Shown here piece after piece: positions 1-6,751 of a stretch of 50,048 nt of DNA. The translations under genes were made by a program, and so were the position numbers. Origin of the DNA: an uncultured Bacteroidales bacterium (GTDB lineage: Bacteria; Bacteroidota; Bacteroidia; Bacteroidales; F082); NCBI GenBank assembly GCA_937906455.1, contig CALCYT010000034.1, positions 1 to 50,048 on the forward strand, read 5' to 3'. The notes beneath the pieces are model-generated. The model was not told the origin of the DNA, made no database searches, and was given only the letters and a program-made list of their open reading frames with translations. Position 1 is the first letter of the stretch, and each line of letters opens with the position of its first letter.

Positions 1-534
1 CCGCACAGCAAGAGCCTGTTCCACAGTCCCGAAGGTTGCGGCCTGCCCATCGGCAATCTCACCTCTCAACTATTCAGCAACGTCTATCTCAACGAGTTCG
101 ACCAGTTCATGAAGCGTGAGTTGCACTGCAAGCATTATGGGCGTTATGTCGATGACTTCTATGTGGTGAGTTGTGACAAGCCCTGGCTTGAGTCGCTTGT
201 GCCGAAAGTCACGGAGTTTTTGTCAAGTCGTCTTGGATTGACCATTCACGAAGGAAAGACAGAGATACGACATGTGAACCAAGGCGTTGAGTTTCTTGGC
301 GCGTTTTTGTTGCCTCATCGAACCTATTTGAGCCGTGCCACTTTGGAACGCATGGACGAAAAGTTGTATGCGCTCGAAACCGAGGCCGACTTCTGCCGCA
401 CCGCTAACGCCCTGAATTCCTATTGCGGCGTGTTGTCGCATTGGCAGAATTTCAATGCAAGGCGTGTCATGTTGCTGATGCGGCACAAATTCATTGGTTG
501 CTTCGACTATGATTTGCGACATTATTATGATTGA
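1..534 (+). CDS. Reverse transcriptase, C-terminal part (diversity-generating-retroelement type)
   Basis: The open frame enters from outside the window and ends at TGA 532-534, so only the last 177 residues are seen. The fragment begins near RT motif 4, reading GLPIGNLTSQLFSN. Diversity-generating retroelement (DGR) reverse transcriptases carry (I/V/L)GxxxSQ here, while retroviral, group II intron and most retron enzymes carry QGxxxSP. The catalytic box YGRYVDDF follows about 30 residues later, then a VEFLGAF stretch that fits motif 7. DGR enzymes copy an RNA template repeat with errors at adenines, and the cDNA rewrites a variable repeat in a target gene. The accessory protein, template and target would lie to the left, outside the window. 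Reverse transcriptase is certain; the DGR class is inferred from the SQ motif alone. Confidence 0.85.
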   Translation, partial: PHSKSLFHSPEGCGLPIGNLTSQLFSNVYLNEFDQFMKRELHCKHYGRYVDDFYVVSCDKPWLESLVPKVTEFLSSRLGLTIHEGKTEIRHVNQGVEFLGAFLLPHRTYLSRATLERMDEKLYALETEADFCRTANALNSYCGVLSHWQNFNARRVMLLMRHKFIGCFDYDLRHYYD

Positions 535-567
535 AGCGTTCTCTCGTTTTACACGTTCCCCCCGTCT

Positions 568-649
568 TTGCAATTCTGGAGGCCTGAACACGGGCATTTG
601 CCATGCGAAAACGGGCGAGGATGAAGTGACAGCAATTCGTGGCTATAGC
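568..649 (+). repeat. Duplicated segment, copy A (about 80 bp)
   Basis: This stretch, 33 bp after the reverse transcriptase stop, closely matches 2855-2960 downstream of the yhcG pseudogene. Shared landmarks in order are TTTGCAATTC, GGAGGCCTGAA, GGCATTTGCCATGCGAAAAC, GGGCGAGGATGA and CAATTCGTGGCTATAGC. Copy A lacks about 25 bp present in copy B, where a GAAAACGGG block is duplicated. In copy B the left end is the last codons of yhcG, so copy A probably includes a leftover of a second yhcG 3' end. Confidence 0.75.
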
Positions 650-670
650 GTCAGCTTTAACGGCTTTAAT

Positions 671-757
671 AGCGGCGGCCTTAATGCCCTTAACGCCATT
701 AATGCCCTTAACGCCATTAAGGGCATTAACGGCGTTAAGGCCGCCGCTCAGAATGAC
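671..757. repeat. 9-bp tandem array 1, palindromic, with a palindrome head
   Basis: Degenerate 9-bp units such as CTTAATGCC, CTTAACGCC and ATTAATGCC run tandemly and then turn over into their complements (ATTAACGGC, GTTAAGGCC). The block opens with AGCGGCGGCCTTAA and closes at 735-748 with the complement of that sequence, giving a 78-bp imperfect palindrome. It is followed by CAGAATGAC, the complement of GTCATTCTG, which matches the ends of the dispersed palindromic element elsewhere in the window. Nine is a multiple of three, so the array stays open in several frames; I do not regard it as coding. Confidence 0.8.
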
Positions 758-789
758 AGTGGCACACAGGGGGAGGAAAATCCTTCAAC

Positions 790-857
790 AGTGTGAAGTT
801 TGAAGTGTGAAGTGTGAAGTTGGGGTTTCTCTCATTTTTTGCAAAAAAAACTTCACA
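790..857. repeat. GTGAAGT tandem run with a downstream complement
   Basis: The word TGTGAAGT is repeated about four times at 790-821. The complementary word AACTTCACA occurs at 849-857 at the start of the first 41-bp direct repeat, so the transcript could fold back. It ends the 381-bp stretch 535-915 between the reverse transcriptase and the toxin-antitoxin pair, which otherwise holds only copy A and array 1. Confidence 0.5.
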
Positions 858-886
858 TTGTGGCTGCACGTTTGGAAATAAATCGT
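846..886 (+). repeat. 41-bp direct repeat, left copy
   Basis: A 41-bp sequence from AAAAACTTCACATTGTGG through TGGAAATAAATCGT is identical to 1404-1444. The two copies bracket the toxin-antitoxin genes. The left copy ends on the first base of the TAACTTTG -7 box, so the right copy has the upstream sequence but no -7 box. Confidence 0.9.
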
Positions 887-893
887 AACTTTG
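886..893 (+). promoter_or_regulatory. -7 box of the toxin-antitoxin operon
   Basis: TAACTTTG matches the Bacteroidota -7 consensus TAnnTTTG and lies 22 bp before the antitoxin ATG. No well-spaced -33 TTTG is evident; the nearest TTTG (871-874) is too close. Confidence 0.55.
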
Positions 894-915
894 CGGAAAA
901 TTTAAAAATAGTGAT

Positions 916-1080
916 ATGAATATAGAGCTGATTATCAAAAAACGAAGCCTTAGACAAAACCGCAGAAGTTTTAACAACAATGTGCTTGAGAAAGAGTTGA
1001 GAAATAGTGTCAGTCCCGAGGATTTCAGGGCTAAGTTGGTGGAATGTGTGGTCAAGCAGTATGAAGACGTACAATGTTAA
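916..1080 (+). CDS. Putative antitoxin, 54 aa
   Basis: A 54-codon frame from ATG 916 to TAA 1078-1080 encodes a small charged protein (start MNIELIIKKRSLRQNRRSFN, end YEDVQC). It lies just ahead of a ParE-like toxin, which it overlaps by 20 bp. That arrangement, antitoxin first and the toxin start inside its 3' end, is typical of type II toxin-antitoxin operons. The sequence shows no DNA-binding fold I can name. The function rests on position, on a fitting promoter, and on a hydrophobic C-terminal half that could wrap a toxin. Confidence 0.6.
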   Translation: MNIELIIKKRSLRQNRRSFNNNVLEKELRNSVSPEDFRAKLVECVVKQYEDVQC

Positions 1081-1387
1081 ATTCTCAAGAGGGCTTTACG
1101 ACAAAATAAAAGAGATTTCAAAATATATTTCATCAATTAACACCGTCGATTCAGGGGTTCGGTATGCTAACACACTTGTTGATGAGATTCTTACATTGTC
1201 GTATCGCGCAGATACTATTACTCAATTAATCTGGGATACTGCGGATGTCCAACATCCAAAATCTAAGCGTATGTTTGTGAAAAAAGGGCAACTTGCGGTG
1301 TTTTTCATCATTTACAAAGATTATGTCCTGGTTTACGACATAGTTCCGTCAAAATTGTTGACAAAAGAAGTGCGTAAAGACGAATGA
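1061..1387 (+). CDS. RelE/ParE-family toxin
   Basis: The product has 108 residues starting MKTYNVKFSRGLYDKIKEIS. The pattern fits the ParE branch: a first beta strand, two amphipathic helices (about residues 10-45, including YISSINTVDSG), then beta strands containing RMFVKKGQLAVFFIIY and YVLVYDIV. ParE toxins act on DNA gyrase and RelE toxins cleave ribosome-bound mRNA; the sequence does not say which. I start the protein at ATG 1061 because it overlaps the antitoxin gene and gives the family's usual length. An upstream in-frame ATG at 1007 would add 18 residues unlike the family. The gene ends 16 bp before the right copy of the direct repeat. Confidence 0.75.
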   Translation: MKTYNVKFSRGLYDKIKEISKYISSINTVDSGVRYANTLVDEILTLSYRADTITQLIWDTADVQHPKSKRMFVKKGQLAVFFIIYKDYVLVYDIVPSKLLTKEVRKDE

Positions 1388-1403
1388 TAATCCGTCTCTT
1401 TGC

Positions 1404-1444
1404 AAAAACTTCACATTGTGGCTGCACGTTTGGAAATAAATCGT
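1404..1444 (+). repeat. 41-bp direct repeat, right copy
   Basis: Identical to 846-886 over 41 bp. It begins 16 bp after the toxin stop codon, so the toxin-antitoxin unit plus one repeat copy has a period of 558 bp. Confidence 0.9.
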
Positions 1445-1502
1445 TTTAATCGATAATTACATTGACGATACGGTTCTGAAAATGTTGGACAAACAGCCTT
1501 GA
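1440..1502 (+). pseudogene. Short possible gene remnant
   Basis: After the right direct repeat an open frame reads IVLIDNYIDDTVLKMLDKQP and stops at TGA 1500-1502. It has no start codon and is cut on the left by a stop inside the repeat. The composition looks coding-like, so it may be the tail of a lost gene. This is weak evidence and no family is assigned. Confidence 0.2.
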
Positions 1503-1528
1503 GGCTCACGGGGCGGTGTTCCTGCCCG

Positions 1529-1666
1529 CGGCTTCAATGGCTTCAACGGCTTTAATAGCGGCGGCCTTAACGCCATTAATGCCCTTAACGCCCTTAAAGG
1601 CCTTAACGCCGCCGCTGCCCTTAAAGGCCTTAACGCCATTAACGCCGCCGCTCCATTCGGAATGAC
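1529..1666. repeat. 9-bp tandem array 2, with a palindrome head
   Basis: The same 9-bp units as in array 1 (CTTAACGCC, ATTAATGCC, CTTAAAGGC) run from about 1561 to 1652. They are preceded by looser units built on GGCTTCAACGGC and by GGCTTTAATAGCGGCGGCC, the same lead-in as array 1. The array closes with GCCGCCGCT and CCATTCGGAATGAC, whose complement begins GTCATTCCGAATGG and again resembles the head of the dispersed palindrome. With the direct repeat and the short remnant it fills most of the 387-bp gene-free stretch 1388-1774. Confidence 0.8.
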
Positions 1667-1774
1667 AAGAGATATGGGGTAAACACTGTGGCGCGGCGAG
1701 GGAATCTCGTTAGGGTGAGAGGACGAAATAAGAAAAACAAGGCAATATTACCCCAAGTTTGTCGTTTTATTGGC

Positions 1775-2874
1775 ATGAATGACGAATTGACAAATAAACA
1801 GACACGGCAACCTTACAGAATGCTTTGTACGAACAGGTTGCGAAACTCATCAGGCAGTCGCGCGATTATGTGCGTACTGCCGTTAACACCGCCATGGTCT
1901 ATACCTACTATGGCGTGGGACAGTATATCGTTGAGAATGAGCAGTAAGGGCAAATCCGAGCACAATATGGCAAGGCTATCCTGAAAGAGCTTTCGAGACG
2001 GTTGACGGATGAATTTGGTTCAGGATGGTCGGTGGACACGTTGGAAAATGCAAGGAAACTGTTTCTCGTGTATTCAAAATCCGAGCCGGCGGTTCGGAAA
2101 TCCGCGCCTTTTGCACAGGGCGTAAAAGGCCCGTCGTTTGTCTTGCCGTGGAGCCATTATTTGATATTGATGCGTATTGACAGTCCCGCAGAACGCAGCT
2201 TTTATGAGATTGAAGCCTATAGGCAGCAGTGGAACAAACGCGAATTGCGTCGCCAAGTGGCCAGCTCGTTGTATGAGCGCTTGGCCATGAGCCGCGACAA
2301 GGAGGCTGTGATGCGCATGGCCAAGGAGGGCATGACGGTGGAAAAAAGTTCCGACATACTTCGAGACCCCGTGGTGCTTGAGTTTTGTGGGTTGAGACCT
2401 GACGAGTCTTATTACGAGAGCGACTTGGAGAGTGCCCTGATTGACAAACTGCAACCGTTTTTGTTAGAATTGGGGAAAGGTTTCCTGTTTGAGGCTCGAC
2501 AAAAACGGTTTACGTTCAACGAGAAGCATTTCTTTGTCGATCTTGTGCTTTACAACCGCCTGCTGCAATGCTATGTGCTGATAGACTTGAAGGTGGACGA
2601 CTTGACACACCAAGACTTGGGACAGATGCAAATGTATGTCAACTATTACGACCGCTATGTAAAGCAAGACTTCGAGCGGCCTACCATCGGAATACTGCTG
2701 TGCAAGCAGAAGGACGATGCTCTTGTCGAACTGACGTTGCCGGAAGACGCCAACATCTATGCACAACAATATGCCTTGTGCTTGCCCGACAAAACGCTCT
2801 TGCAGGAAAAAATGAAAGAGTGGATTGACGAATACGAACTGACTACAACGAATTTGCAATTCGGGGAGGCCTGA
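1775..2874 (+). pseudogene. YhcG/DUF1016-family PD-(D/E)XK nuclease, broken
   Basis: The C-terminal nuclease half is intact from about 2002. It includes FFVDLVLYN and YVLIDLKVDDL, the D...DxK pattern of the YhcG family, and GQMQMYVNYYD. The N-terminal DUF1016_N half is damaged twice. Codons from 1801 read LYEQVAKLIRQSRDYVRTAV and GVGQYIVENEQ, then hit TAA at 1945-1947, then resume in the same frame as GQIRAQYGKAILKELSRRL. The family has Gln-Gly at this point, so one CAA to TAA change explains the stop. Upstream, the likely start (ATG 1775, MNDELTNK) is in a different frame, which implies a frameshift near 1798-1805. YhcG proteins are nuclease-like proteins often found in accessory DNA. A shortened C-terminal product cannot be excluded. 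Confidence 0.8.
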
Positions 2875-2960
2875 ATAGGGGCATTTGCCATGCGAAAACG
2901 GGTGAAGGCGGTGAACGTGAAAACGGGCGAGGATGAGGTGACAACAATTCGTGGCTATAG
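2855..2960 (+). repeat. Duplicated segment, copy B (about 105 bp)
   Basis: Starts in the last codons of the yhcG pseudogene (TTTGCAATTCGGGGAGGCC, then TGA) and runs to GTGGCTATAG. It matches copy A at 568-649 apart from scattered changes and an extra 25 bp made by repeating GAAAACGGG. Like copy A it leads straight into a 9-bp array. Confidence 0.75.
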
Positions 2961-3014
2961 CGGCCGCCTTAACGCCCTTAACGCCCTTAACGCCCTTAAC
3001 GCCCTTAATGCCAT
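2961..3014. repeat. 9-bp tandem array 3
   Basis: CTTAACGCC is repeated four times almost perfectly after a CGGCCGC lead-in, then CTTAATGCC and a fading unit ATCTTAAA. It is the most regular and shortest of the three arrays and has no inverted half. The rest of 2875-3114 is copy B and the promoter of the next gene. Confidence 0.8.
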
Positions 3015-3053
3015 CTTAAAATTACAATCATATTCTTATTTTTGTTCAATAAA

Positions 3054-3085
3054 TTGAAAAACAATCAAACTATTTGTTATCTTTG
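3054..3085 (+). promoter_or_regulatory. Promoter of the LPP20-like gene
   Basis: TTG at 3054-3056 and TATCTTTG at 3078-3085 form a Bacteroidota-type promoter with a 21-bp spacer. The -7 box is 29 bp before the ATG. Confidence 0.7.
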
Positions 3086-3114
3086 CACTTTATTTAGTAA
3101 TAAATCTTATTTTT

Positions 3115-4932
3115 ATGAGAAAAATTTATATATTACTGATTGTCACCACTTTGGCAAACATGGCTTTAGGTCAGATGAAACCGAAGGAAATCGATGCGAT
3201 AAGAAACGACACCACATTGTTCTTCGGATTGAGCAAGATTTGCGACTCGCCTGACGAGGCGACGGAAAACGCGAAAACAGAGCTGTATGTGAATATCGCG
3301 AAAAACTACAACTCCAACGCCATCTATTTCTCGGAAAACGGCGATGTCGGCAAACAATTAGAGAACATAATACGTACCTTCAAGGAGAGAATCGACGAGA
3401 AATCCAGCGACAAAGCCGTTTTTGAAAACGACGAAAACGCTGAATATCAATATATTATAACCATCAAACGCTCCGATTTCCGCGCCTTGTGCGATGACCG
3501 CATCAACGACATCCAACGGTATATCTCGAAGGGCGTGAAGGCGGAAAACAACGCAAGTTTGGAAGACGCCCTCAAGTCGTATTACTGGGCGCTGATGCTG
3601 ACGTACGCTCATCCGCAAGGTAAGAGATTGCAGTTTCATGGCGACAGCGGAACCGTTGACTATGAATGGCTTATCGACAGGATTAGCGGCAACGAAGGCA
3701 TACTGAAATCGTTTAATTTCATCGTCCCGAAAGAAAACGGCATTGAAGCCAACGGCGATGGCATCATCGTAAAACTCAAGGTGAAGACGACTAACGGCAA
3801 CGACGTGGTGAGCCTGCGCTGCGACTGCCACGATGGACGTAAATTCACGCCTAACACCGTGCGCGACGGCAAACTCATAGTGCAGCTGCGCGACAAGGAA
3901 ATAAAAAGCTTTAAAATCAAGGTCAACTATGACTTCAAAGACGACGCCAAGAAGATGAACACCGAAGTGTCGAACGCCATCGAGCTTATCAAGGTGCCTC
4001 GCTTCTCCAACAACATCTACACCGTTGACCTTGAGAAGACTATGAACGTGAAGAATGACGAAGAGGTGAAGGGATGGAACAAGATAGAACGCAACAACGC
4101 CGTTGACGAGAATGTTTATCTCAACAAAATGGCATTGATAGAGAACGCCTTACGCAACGGCGACATAACAATGGCGCGCGACTGCTTCTCGACAGAAGGC
4201 TACAACATGCTCGACACCCTTACTCATTACGGCAAGATGACGGTGATTGGCAAGCCGGAATATAAGTTGTTGAAATACAAGGACGAAGTGATATGCCGCA
4301 GTATCCTCATGCAATTCGATTTCAGAAACACGGTGGGATTCTCTCAAGAGGTGGTGTTCCGCTTCGACACCATCAATCAGGTGGTGACCTCGCTCGCGTT
4401 CCGTCTCTCCAACCAGTCGGAATACGACATCATCTCCAAGACGAAATGGCCTGAGGAGTCGAGGCTCGTCTTGGTCAACTTCCTTGAGGATTACCAGACG
4501 GCTTACGCCTTGAAACGCCATCATTACCTCGAGAGTATCTATTCCGACGACGCCCTCATCATAGTGGGACGATTAGTGAAAAGGACCGAGATACCCGACC
4601 GTTTGACGCTCAAACTCACCGAGGAAGAGGCGGAGCTGACGAAATACGACAAAGACACCTATATGAAAAACCTCGCGATGTGCTTCGGCAACAACGAATA
4701 TATCAGGCTGCGCTTCACCGAGACGGAGTTTACCAGAGCCAATAACACCAACGACGTTTATGGCGTGCGGGTGCGGCAGGAGTATTTCTCTTCGTCGTAC
4801 GGCGACGTGGGTTATCTGTTCCTTCTCGTTGACCTGCGCGGTGACATGCCGCTGATTCATGTGCGCGCCTGGCAGCCCGATAAAGTCGATATAGAGAAGT
4901 TGATGAACATGAGCGACGTGAGGTTTAATTAG
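3115..4932 (+). CDS. Secreted LPP20-like protein, 605 aa
   Basis: An N-terminal signal peptide (MRKIYILLIVTTLANMALGQ) has no lipobox Cys, so the product is probably periplasmic or surface-exposed. Residues about 20-130 (DSPDEATENAKTELYVNIAK and neighbours) resemble the LPP20-type domain in which short helices with conserved Ala and Lys precede a beta sheet. Residues 150-180 (SLEDALKSYYWALML) look like a TPR-type helix pair. The rest is mixed beta with no motif I can name. It stands alone with its own promoter, between the accessory island and the serS operon. Function unknown. Confidence 0.7.
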   Translation: MRKIYILLIVTTLANMALGQMKPKEIDAIRNDTTLFFGLSKICDSPDEATENAKTELYVNIAKNYNSNAIYFSENGDVGKQLENIIRTFKERIDEKSSDKAVFENDENAEYQYIITIKRSDFRALCDDRINDIQRYISKGVKAENNASLEDALKSYYWALMLTYAHPQGKRLQFHGDSGTVDYEWLIDRISGNEGILKSFNFIVPKENGIEANGDGIIVKLKVKTTNGNDVVSLRCDCHDGRKFTPNTVRDGKLIVQLRDKEIKSFKIKVNYDFKDDAKKMNTEVSNAIELIKVPRFSNNIYTVDLEKTMNVKNDEEVKGWNKIERNNAVDENVYLNKMALIENALRNGDITMARDCFSTEGYNMLDTLTHYGKMTVIGKPEYKLLKYKDEVICRSILMQFDFRNTVGFSQEVVFRFDTINQVVTSLAFRLSNQSEYDIISKTKWPEESRLVLVNFLEDYQTAYALKRHHYLESIYSDDALIIVGRLVKRTEIPDRLTLKLTEEEAELTKYDKDTYMKNLAMCFGNNEYIRLRFTETEFTRANNTNDVYGVRVRQEYFSSSYGDVGYLFLLVDLRGDMPLIHVRAWQPDKVDIEKLMNMSDVRFN

Positions 4933-4970
4933 TTTGTGGCGCGAAGCAAAAAAAACTTCATTTTTAACAA

Positions 4971-4999
4971 TTGACACTTTAAAGTTTTTACTATCTTTG
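4971..4999 (+). promoter_or_regulatory. Promoter of the serS operon
   Basis: TTGAC at 4971-4975 and TATCTTTG at 4992-4999 match the -33 and -7 elements. The leader to the serS ATG is short, about 15 nt, with no T-box-like structure visible. Confidence 0.75.
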
Positions 5000-5018
5000 C
5001 AGATAAATTTTATATAAA

Positions 5019-6290
5019 ATGTTAACGATACCTTATATTAGAGAACATAAAGAGGAGTGTATCAACCGTCTGAGTATCAAGAACTTCACTCGGTTTGAGC
5101 TTCTCGACGAGATTTTAGCGCTTGACGATGAGCGCCGCAAGACGCAACAGGAAAACGACGAGGCTCTGGCTGAGGCCAACAGCATAGCGCGTCAGGTGGG
5201 CGATTTGTGCAAGCAAGGCAAGATGGCGGAGGCGACACCTCTCAAGGCACGCGTGGCGGAACTGAAAGAGTTCACAAAGTCCAAGAGCGAGCGTCTTGAA
5301 GAGCTTAAAACATTGATTCAGAATAAGTTAGTGGAGATTCCAAACACCCCGCATCCTATGGTGCCGAGAGGTAAGACGGCTGCCGACAACCTCGTGGTGA
5401 GCGAGGAAGGCACTATGCCTAACCTCCCGAAGAACGCGTTGCCTCACTGGGAGCTGCTCAACAAATACAAACTCGCCGACTTCGAGCTTGGCAACAAGGT
5501 GACAGGCGCCGGATTCCCATTTTACACCGGCCAAGGTGCCAGACTGCAACGCGCCCTCATCAATTTCTTCCTCGACGAGGCGGTGAAAGACGGCTATTAT
5601 GAGGTGCAGCCGCCTATCGTGGTCAACGAGGCGTCGGCATACGCCACAGGCCAGCTGCCCGACAAAGAGGCGCAGATGTACGCCGTGCCGCTCGACAAGA
5701 TGTATATGATTCCGACAGCTGAGGTGCCGGTGACAAATATCTTCCGTGACGTGATAGTGCAAGAGAACGAGCTGCCGATAAAACGCGTGGCTTATTCCAA
5801 CTGCTTCCGCCGCGAGGCAGGGTCATGGGGCAAGAACGTGCGCGGACTCAACCGTCTGCATCAGTTCGACAAGGTGGAAATAGTAGAGATAGCGCATCCC
5901 GACAACTCGTATGAACGCCTTGAGGCGATGAAGGAACATGTGGCGGGACTGCTCCGTAAGCTCGAACTGCCGTTCCACGTGCTGCGTCTCTGCGGTGGCG
6001 ACATGAGCTGGACATCAGCGATGACGTACGACTATGAGGTGTGGTCGGCGGCACAACAACTATGGCTCGAAGTGAGCTCGGTGTCGTGCTTCGAGACCTT
6101 CCAGTCGAACCGCATGAAGCTGAGATTCAAGGATAAAGACGGCAACATCAGGCTGGCACACACCCTCAACGGCAGCGCACTCGCCCTCCCGAGAATAGTG
6201 GCGGCACTGCTCGAAAACAACCAGACAGACGACGGCATTCTTATTCCTAAGGCACTCCAAAAATATACAGGCTTTGAGATTATTAAATAA
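5019..6290 (+). CDS. serS: Serine--tRNA ligase
   Basis: A cytoplasmic class II synthetase that charges tRNA-Ser. The 423 residues match the family length. The N-terminal coiled-coil arm covers about residues 30-105 (ALDDERRKTQQENDEALAEA). Motif 2 lies at about 256-290 (RVAYSNCFRREAGSWGKNV, with the ATP-contacting FRRE). The serine-site segment TAEVP is at 233-237, and motif 3 (HTLNGSALALPRIVAALLEN) is at 381-400. The next gene starts inside its last codons, so serS is the first gene of a four-gene operon ending in rsmA. Confidence 0.97.
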   Translation: MLTIPYIREHKEECINRLSIKNFTRFELLDEILALDDERRKTQQENDEALAEANSIARQVGDLCKQGKMAEATPLKARVAELKEFTKSKSERLEELKTLIQNKLVEIPNTPHPMVPRGKTAADNLVVSEEGTMPNLPKNALPHWELLNKYKLADFELGNKVTGAGFPFYTGQGARLQRALINFFLDEAVKDGYYEVQPPIVVNEASAYATGQLPDKEAQMYAVPLDKMYMIPTAEVPVTNIFRDVIVQENELPIKRVAYSNCFRREAGSWGKNVRGLNRLHQFDKVEIVEIAHPDNSYERLEAMKEHVAGLLRKLELPFHVLRLCGGDMSWTSAMTYDYEVWSAAQQLWLEVSSVSCFETFQSNRMKLRFKDKDGNIRLAHTLNGSALALPRIVAALLENNQTDDGILIPKALQKYTGFEIIK

Positions 6291-6747
6291 GATATTGACT
6301 ATCAGCGGTTTAATCCTGATGGTGTCTTGCGTAAGCAAGACACCATCAGGACAAATCGACAAGATGCTCAAACGCGTGGATGCTGTCGAACGTGAAATAG
6401 ATGTGCTTTATACTCAAGACTTTGACTATTTGGTGAGAGAATATCAGGCACTCGACACCACCGTGGTGAAAACCGAAAACATTTATGCGGATATGGCACT
6501 CCTGCAAGCTTATCTGCAACAGTTTGAGACATATAGAGTCGTGATTTATGAAAATGCCGAGTTGTCGAGAAAACAGCTGTCCGACCTGAAAGATGATGTG
6601 AAAAATCATCTTTATGATGAGCAAACAACGACGAAATATATCAAAGACGAAGATTATGAGCTGCGTGTGATGGAGGCTCAAATCAAATATTTTCACGAGA
6701 AATTTGACGCCCAGAAAGAAGTCGTGAAACAAATGAAGAAGGAGTGA
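6274..6747 (+). CDS. Small lipoprotein with a coiled coil
   Basis: The frame begins at TTG 6274 inside the end of serS; no ATG is placed to give a signal peptide. From this start the N-terminus reads MRLLNKILTISGLILMVSC, a signal with lipobox LMVSC and acylated Cys at residue 19. The mature 138 residues are helical and charged (AVEREIDVLY, ELSRKQLSDLKDDV, YFHEKFDAQKEVVKQMKKE), suggesting a coiled coil. It overlaps serS by 17 bp and ends 4 bp before the TPR gene, so the two may work together at the envelope. A 36-nt hairpin covers the lipobox codons. Function unknown. Confidence 0.75.
   Translation: MRLLNKILTISGLILMVSCVSKTPSGQIDKMLKRVDAVEREIDVLYTQDFDYLVREYQALDTTVVKTENIYADMALLQAYLQQFETYRVVIYENAELSRKQLSDLKDDVKNHLYDEQTTTKYIKDEDYELRVMEAQIKYFHEKFDAQKEVVKQMKKE
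6315..6350 (+). repeat. Perfect 16-bp inverted repeat over the lipobox codons
   Basis: CCTGATGGTGTCTTGC (6315-6330), loop GTAA, then its exact complement GCAAGACACCATCAGG (6335-6350). No T-run follows, so it is not a classical terminator. It lies 25 bp after the serS stop, inside the lipoprotein gene. An RNA hairpin of this strength could slow translation, protect the serS message from decay, or set expression below serS. Confidence 0.85.
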
Positions 6748-6751
6748 CACC

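Noticed and set aside
494..796. Plus-strand open frame of 100 codons through array 1
   Set aside because: It is open only because the 9-bp repeats contain no stop; the translation is a monotonous LNAINALNAIK run and it overlaps the reverse transcriptase end.
1945..1947. Reassigned stop codon (TAA read as Gln)
   Set aside because: TAA, TAG and TGA all end normal-length genes elsewhere in the window, so the in-frame TAA in yhcG is a lesion.
671..3014. CRISPR-like arrays of short repeats
   Set aside because: Units are 9 bp, contiguous and degenerate, with no unique spacers and no cas genes.
6315..6350. Intrinsic terminator of serS
   Set aside because: No T-run follows the stem and the next genes overlap and lack a promoter, so full termination here is unlikely.
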